Positions 6,198 to 7,653 of a stretch of DNA of 7,653 bases are shown here, piece by piece. Positions within the stretch are counted from its first letter, which is position 1; each line of letters starts with the position of its first letter. Source of the stretch: JAZKFP01 sp040386355 (lineage in GTDB: Bacteria; Pseudomonadota; Gammaproteobacteria; Pseudomonadales; UBA6940); the NCBI GenBank assembly GCA_040386355.1, contig JAZKFP010000179.1:1-7653 (forward strand). The letters run 5' to 3'. Below the pieces are notes generated by a model that was not told the DNA's origin, did not search any database, and was given only the letters and a program-made list of their open reading frames with translations. The position numbers and the translations under genes are program-made.

Positions 6198-7478
6198 TCA
6201 ATGCGTAACGCTGTAATTATTATTAAAAAAGTCTCGAATTCCCTGAATAACACGTGATTGTTGATCATAGGTCAATGTCGGAAAAATCGGTAATGACAAA
6301 CAACGCTGAGAATAATTTTCAGCGTGTGGGAATTGCCCTGTTTTAAATCCTAAATTTTGATAATACGGATGTAAATGCACTGGAAAATAATGCACTTGAG
6401 TTTGAATATTTTGTTGGCGTAATGCACGGTACATATGATCACGCAACCCATTCTCTAAAAACTCAATAACATATAAGTGAAAAGCAGAGTGTTTTAGTTC
6501 TATATTTTGTGGTCTTTTAAGCGGTAAATTTTTTAATTCGTCTTGATAACGCACAGCAATTTCTCGGCGTCGTTGAATAAATGATGCTAATTTTTTAATT
6601 TGCGAATGACCTAGAGCTGCTTGTATATCCGTTAAACGATAATTAAATCCTAAATCATGTTGTTCGTAATACCAGGTTTCGTGATTTTTAGCCTGTAATC
6701 GATCAGTAGCGCGCTCCACGCCATGGCTACGTAAACGACGTGCAATTTGAGCGATATCGCCGCGATTAGTACATACAGCTCCGCCTTCGCCACAAGTAAT
6801 ACTTTTTACTGGATGAAAACTAAAACAAACTGCATCCGCATAAATGGGTTTACCAACTAAAAAATTTTCCCCATTTCTACCGGATTTTTCATAATGCGCG
6901 CCCAATGCATGGCAACCATCTTCAATAATTGCTATTCCAAATTGTTGGGTAAGAGCATAGATTGAAGCCATATCTACTGGTTGACCAGCAAAATGTACAA
7001 CGATCAATATTTTAGGTAAAAGATTATTTTTTTCCGCGGATAGTATTTTTTCATGTAATGCTGTAATAGAAATATTACGAGTAATTGGATCGATATCAAC
7101 AAAATCAACGTGTGCTCCACAGTAACGAGCAGCGTTTGCAGAAGCCAAAAAAGTAATAGGTGTAGTCCACACCCATTCACCAGGCTGTAAATCTAATCCT
7201 CGACACGCTAAATGTAATGCTGCTGTACCACTATTTACCGCTATAACATCTCTACAACCAAAAAGATCAGCTAATTTTTGTTCGAATTGAGAAACCCAAG
7301 GTCCTTGCGTTAAAAAATCTGTTGCAAGCACTTCCATAACTGCCAGCCGATCACTTTCATCTAATGTTTGTCGACCGTACGGAATAACATCATGCATGTT
7401 TGTTTGGATATTAGAAGAAGTAGAATCAAAACTAGGTGGATTAACGCGGTGGGTAGAAGGTGTTTGAACGTTTTTCAT
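6198..7478 (-). CDS. pseC: PseC-type nucleotide-sugar C4 aminotransferase (UDP-4-amino-4,6-dideoxy-N-acetyl-beta-L-altrosamine transaminase)
   Basis: PLP-dependent DegT/DnrJ/EryC1-family enzyme that transfers an amino group to a 4-keto nucleotide sugar; the PseC subgroup acts in pseudaminic acid synthesis for surface glycans or flagellar glycosylation. Numbered from the ATG at 7476-7478, it shows IPYGRQ (32-37), LTQGPWV (56-62), SGTAALHLA (83-91), WTTPITFLASANA (104-116), VVHFAGQPVDM (160-170), IIEDGCHALGA (184-194) and the PLP lysine in SFHPVKS (K225), followed by GEGGAV and DLGFNYRLTDIQAALG. A GTG at 7509-7511 extends the frame by 11 codons but lacks an upstream Shine-Dalgarno and sits near a possible transcription start. 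The chosen ATG has GAGG, though 14 bases away. A third ATG at 7395-7397 would match typical PseC N-termini, making the 27 Ser/Asn/Pro-rich residues before it dispensable. Partner pse genes are not visible; a related aminotransferase (e.g. for bacillosamine or perosamine) is the main alternative. Confidence 0.9.
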   Translation of the reverse strand: MKNVQTPSTHRVNPPSFDSTSSNIQTNMHDVIPYGRQTLDESDRLAVMEVLATDFLTQGPWVSQFEQKLADLFGCRDVIAVNSGTAALHLACRGLDLQPGEWVWTTPITFLASANAARYCGAHVDFVDIDPITRNISITALHEKILSAEKNNLLPKILIVVHFAGQPVDMASIYALTQQFGIAIIEDGCHALGAHYEKSGRNGENFLVGKPIYADAVCFSFHPVKSITCGEGGAVCTNRGDIAQIARRLRSHGVERATDRLQAKNHETWYYEQHDLGFNYRLTDIQAALGHSQIKKLASFIQRRREIAVRYQDELKNLPLKRPQNIELKHSAFHLYVIEFLENGLRDHMYRALRQQNIQTQVHYFPVHLHPYYQNLGFKTGQFPHAENYSQRCLSLPIFPTLTYDQQSRVIQGIRDFFNNNYSVTH

Positions 7479-7515
7479 AGCTGAAAGTAAATCCTCAATA
7501 ATAAATCGCACGCGG

Positions 7516-7558
7516 TATATAGGCTATTTTTGAATGTAACTCACTACTTAATAAGTGA
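7516..7558 (-). promoter_or_regulatory. Possible promoter/operator upstream of pseC
   Basis: Reading the - strand, a TATATA box (7521-7516) lies about 38 bases before the favoured ATG, without a good -35 partner. An imperfect dyad (TCACT...AGTGA ends, 7541-7558) overlaps the expected -35 area. The rest of the 142-base right edge is AT-rich with only a trivial CCTTTAAAAGG palindrome and no visible gene. Support is weak. Confidence 0.25.
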
Positions 7559-7653
7559 ACTTTTAAAACTAAAGTCGCCTTTAAAAGGTAGTGCATAGGG
7601 ATAAAAATAGAACGTCAATTTTACATTTTTAATAAATTTTTTTTCGTCAGAAA

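Overview
The window is AT-rich bacterial DNA with compact genes and repeat-filled intergenic spaces. Gene style, codon use, the purE-purK pair and the PseC-type aminotransferase suggest a low-GC gammaproteobacterium, perhaps Legionella/Coxiella-like. That placement is inference; there is no rRNA or other marker gene to fix it.

Layout, left to right. (1) A + strand gene of unknown function fills 2-829 and may continue off the left edge. (2) An imperfect mobile-element-like repeat (copy 1, 830-1057) directly abuts its stop codon, followed by a different nested inverted repeat (1144-1237). (3) An unrecognised - strand gene (1260-2039) diverges from an acyl carrier protein gene (2300-2545) across a 260-base spacer. 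The carrier gene is followed on the same strand by a 413-residue protein that looks like two GNAT acyltransferase halves in tandem (2652-3893). (4) Copy 2 of the first repeat family lies in the opposite orientation (3915-4181). (5) A recognisable promoter -10 box leads into the overlapping purE-purK operon (4321-5969), two consecutive steps of de novo purine synthesis. (6) The gap between convergent purK and the next gene holds a pair of 20-base ATTCCC-N8-GGGAAT units forming a 97-base inverted repeat (6042-6138). (7) A - strand PLP-dependent sugar aminotransferase of the PseC type (nucleotide-sugar synthesis for surface glycans) occupies 6198-7478, with its upstream region at the right edge.

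Functionally, purE-purK is ordinary housekeeping. The carrier protein plus tandem GNAT protein looks like a small acyl-transfer module whose substrate cannot be read from the sequence. PseC points to surface glycan or glycoprotein sugar synthesis, but its usual partners are not in the window. No CRISPR array, tRNA, rRNA, transposase or integrase was seen.

The most unusual content is the repeats. Three unrelated inverted-repeat families occur within 5.3 kb, all at gene 3' ends. The two copies of the first family are inverted relative to each other around the hypothetical/ACP/GNAT segment, and their terminal bases change in parallel at both ends of each copy.
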